From contig JAQCDI010000119.1 in the NCBI GenBank assembly GCA_027620595.1, forward strand, positions 1 to 7,507: a DNA stretch of 7,507 nt. The letters are read 5' to 3'. This document shows, one piece after another, positions 5,738 to 7,507 of this stretch (position 1 is its first letter; every line of letters begins with the position of its first letter). A program made the translations under genes and the position numbers. The DNA is from Bacteroidota bacterium (lineage in GTDB: Bacteria; Bacteroidota; Rhodothermia; Rhodothermales; UBA10348). The notes beneath the pieces were generated by a model, which saw nothing but the letters and a program-made list of their open reading frames with translations, did not search any database and was not told the DNA's origin.

Positions 5738-7359
5738 TGGTTTCCTCCGGGTGGGGTGAGTTCGTCGAGGGTTTCAATGACCATGGGCATGGGGCCGGCG
5801 GGCATGCCGCGTTCGGCTTTATGGGCTTCTACCATGGCACGAACATCGGCCAGCAATTGGCGGGCGTCAAAGACGATTCCGTCCTTGATGGTGTACTTCA
5901 CGCCACCGACGCGCTCCACCTCCTGTGTGTCATCGTTGAGGCGGATCCAGCCCGTTCCATACAGCACCTTGAGATTGGCCAACGGGTTTTCGGGCACCAG
6001 GACCAGATCGGCCTTCTTGCCCACCTGGATGGTTCCGATCTCGTCGTCCATGCCCAGGGATTCGGCGGCCTGGTTCGTGGCGCTGCGGATCACTTCCAGC
6101 GGATGGAATCCGGCCTCGCGCATCAATTCCATCTCCTGGATGTAGCCGAAGCCATAGAGATTGTAGATATAGCCCGAATCGGAACCCAGCGTGACCCGGC
6201 CGCCGCGATTCTTGTATTCGTTGACGAACGTCATCCACAGCTGGTAATTCTCTTTCCAGTCCATCTCGTTCTCCGTGGTCCAATAGAACCAGTAGGAACC
6301 GTGGGCGGCGCGGCTCGGGCGATAGAAGTCCCAGAGCGCGGGCAGCGTGTAGATACTGTGCCATTCCCGGCGGCTCTGGGCCATGAGGTCCCGGCTGGCC
6401 AGGTAGGGGATGAACGTCGGATCGAGCGTGAAGTCGAGGGCCAGCAGCGAATCCATGACCATGTTCCAGTGGTCGGAGAACGGCGGAGCCGCCTGTTTCC
6501 AGAGGCGACCCGCCTCGGCGAAACGGTGGGATTCGTCCTGGTAGTTGTAGTCCACCGGATAATTCTGGATGACCCGGTCCTCGAAGAGCGCTTCGGGCAG
6601 GCCGTACCAGTGCTCCATCGAGGTCAGCCCCAGGCTGGCCGTGCGCAGGACATTCATGCGCGTAACATCCAGCTGCGCATGGTGTTCGGTCGAGCGAAGA
6701 CCCTGCTTCCGGGCTTCGTCGAGCGCCGCCTCCATGACCGGGGGCGGGGCGCCGAAGAACTTGATGCCCTGCACGCCCAGGGCGGCCACCCAGCGCACCC
6801 ATTCGCGGGCGTCCTCAGGCGTGGCAATGGGACGGTCGAACCCCCGGCCGAAGATGGGGTAGGCCTGGATGCGAGGACTCGTGATCTTGTTCTGGTCGGA
6901 AAGGCGCTGCATCTCGAGCACCCATTCGGGTCCGCGCGAACCCACGACCCGGGAGGTCGTGATCCCGTGGGCCATCCACAGCTTGGTCACGTATTCGAGC
7001 GGCGTGCCCTGACCGGAGTCCTCCGTGTGCGGATGGGCATGCATGTCGATGAAGCCCGGAAGGATAAACATGCCCGTGGCGTCGATCTCGCGTGTACCGG
7101 GCGCCGGTCGTCGGGCCGGATCGATGGGCAGGCCGGGATAGCCGACCACGCGGACTTCGGCAATACGGTCGTTCACGACGACGATGTCCACCGGCCCGAC
7201 GGGCGGCGCCCCCGAGCCTTCGATCATCGTGGCGCCCCGGATCACGAGACGATCGTACGGACCCTCGCCATCCGTACCGTAACCGAAATCATCGACCTGA
7301 CGGGCCGACGCAGGAATGACGACGAGGGCTGCGAGGAGCAGCACAGACAGGAAACGCAT
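5734..7359 (-). CDS. Secreted metal-dependent amidohydrolase (imidazolonepropionase/prolidase-like)
   Basis: Seen: 541 residues from ATG 7359-7357, chosen because a signal peptide starts exactly there (MRFLSVLLLAALVVIPASA); a TTG start 17 codons upstream would bury it behind a polar stretch. A small beta domain (about 35-100) precedes the metal-site motif DMHAHPH (His107, His109). Then come Lys200 in GIKFFG (candidate carboxylated lysine), the TEHHAQ pair (His226/227), MEHW (His250) and TLGSDSG (Asp394), a complete amidohydrolase ligand set. A VGKKADLVLV block near 446-455 closes the beta domain. Known: relatives hydrolyse cyclic amides or Xaa-Pro and other dipeptides; the specificity cannot be read here. 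Odd: about 143 residues separate His250 from Asp394, longer than in compact relatives, and the segment is rich in Trp and Tyr. It is the first gene of the cluster and its TGA overlaps the GH95 ATG. A dipeptidase role would suit the neighbouring aminopeptidase, but that is inference. Confidence 0.88.
   Translation of the reverse strand: MRFLSVLLLAALVVIPASARQVDDFGYGTDGEGPYDRLVIRGATMIEGSGAPPVGPVDIVVVNDRIAEVRVVGYPGLPIDPARRPAPGTREIDATGMFILPGFIDMHAHPHTEDSGQGTPLEYVTKLWMAHGITTSRVVGSRGPEWVLEMQRLSDQNKITSPRIQAYPIFGRGFDRPIATPEDAREWVRWVAALGVQGIKFFGAPPPVMEAALDEARKQGLRSTEHHAQLDVTRMNVLRTASLGLTSMEHWYGLPEALFEDRVIQNYPVDYNYQDESHRFAEAGRLWKQAAPPFSDHWNMVMDSLLALDFTLDPTFIPYLASRDLMAQSRREWHSIYTLPALWDFYRPSRAAHGSYWFYWTTENEMDWKENYQLWMTFVNEYKNRGGRVTLGSDSGYIYNLYGFGYIQEMELMREAGFHPLEVIRSATNQAAESLGMDDEIGTIQVGKKADLVLVPENPLANLKVLYGTGWIRLNDDTQEVERVGGVKYTIKDGIVFDARQLLADVRAMVEAHKAERGMPAGPMPMVIETLDELTPPGGNQ
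5744..5748 (-). promoter_or_regulatory. Shine-Dalgarno GGAGG for the GH95 gene
   Basis: GGAGG lies 6 nt before ATG 5737-5735, inside the last codons of the amidohydrolase. It fixes the GH95 start and shows that the ATGA overlap is a genuine coupled start. It is the strongest ribosome binding site in the window. Confidence 0.75.
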
Positions 7360-7387
7360 GGCAGACCGGTGTGGGTAGATCGAGCCG

Positions 7388-7417
7388 CCAATGTACGGGC
7401 CGGGCTGCAATTTAAAA
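7388..7417 (-). promoter_or_regulatory. Weak promoter candidate upstream of the amidohydrolase
   Basis: The 148-base leader 7360-7507 holds no supported gene. Within it the minus strand has an AT-rich TTTTAAATTG (7417-7408) in an otherwise GC-rich context, and TACATTGG (7395-7388), one mismatch from the Bacteroidota-type TAnnTTTG element, 18 nt after the TTTT. Transcription would start near 7381, about 20 nt before the ATG. No good Shine-Dalgarno sequence precedes that ATG. The match is imperfect, the host group is unproven, and the true promoter may lie beyond 7507. Confidence 0.22.
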
Positions 7418-7507
7418 GCCGTTCCTGCACATCACCGACCGATTCCGGAAGCACACCGGCTCGTGAGGACGGTTCGCCCGTATATCAATCCGGCCGGACG
7501 GACCGTG

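Noticed and set aside
5159..6145. A 328-codon plus-strand open frame opposite the GH95 start and amidohydrolase end
   Set aside because: It is antisense across the coupled junction of two real genes, and no domain or ribosome binding site supports it.
7360..7410. A 17-residue N-terminal extension of the amidohydrolase from a TTG
   Set aside because: The extension would place a polar stretch ahead of a well-formed signal peptide that starts at ATG 7359, and no Shine-Dalgarno sequence favours the TTG.
7469..7506. Short inverted pair (ACGGT/ACCGT) and a CCGGCCGG palindrome near the right edge, considered as a terminator or operator
   Set aside because: The arms are only 5 nt with a loop of about 28 nt, no T-run follows, and such palindromes are expected by chance at this GC content.
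1..7507. CRISPR arrays, tRNA or rRNA genes, insertion sequences, phage or plasmid genes
   Set aside because: No direct-repeat array, cloverleaf-like segment, transposase motif or terminal inverted repeat was seen. Coding sequence fills almost the whole window.

Overview
The window is one GC-rich, minus-strand gene cluster from a bacterium, read from right to left. In transcription order it encodes a secreted amidohydrolase (7359 to 5734), a secreted GH95-type alpha-L-fucosidase or alpha-L-galactosidase (5737 to 3326) broken by one in-frame amber codon, a secreted M1-family metallopeptidase (3325 to 1667), the large subunit of an aconitase-X (AcnX, DUF521) dehydratase (1667 to 408), and the AcnX small subunit (DUF126, 411 to beyond base 1, cut by the window edge).

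Every junction is abutting or overlapping: ATGA at 5737, TAG then ATG at 3328-3323, TGATG at 1669-1665 and ATGA at 411. No gene-sized gap exists, and the only non-coding stretch is the 148 bases upstream of the amidohydrolase (7360-7507), the likely promoter region. This points to one transcript with translational coupling. Two of the four downstream starts (GH95, AcnX large) also have a Shine-Dalgarno sequence exactly 6 nt away.

The first three products carry Sec-type signal peptides without a lipobox and should act in the periplasm or outside the cell. The AcnX pair has no signal and should be cytoplasmic. The set reads as a degradation pathway: release of sugar and amino acids outside, then a dehydration inside. 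The best-known bacterial AcnX reaction is dehydration of cis-3-hydroxy-L-proline. A scheme in which a fucosylated, hydroxyproline-containing glycoprotein is the target is attractive, but it is only an inference.

The most notable observation is the TAG at 4234-4232 in the GH95 gene. The reading frame before and after it is the same and the family sequence continues directly across it, so one base change, one sequencing error or stop-codon readthrough explains it. It separates the predicted catalytic Asn pair from the predicted catalytic Glu and Asp.

The taxon cannot be fixed from this sequence. The GC content, secreted family repertoire and signal-peptide style would fit a marine Rhodothermota/Balneolota- or Gemmatimonadota-like bacterium, at low confidence.
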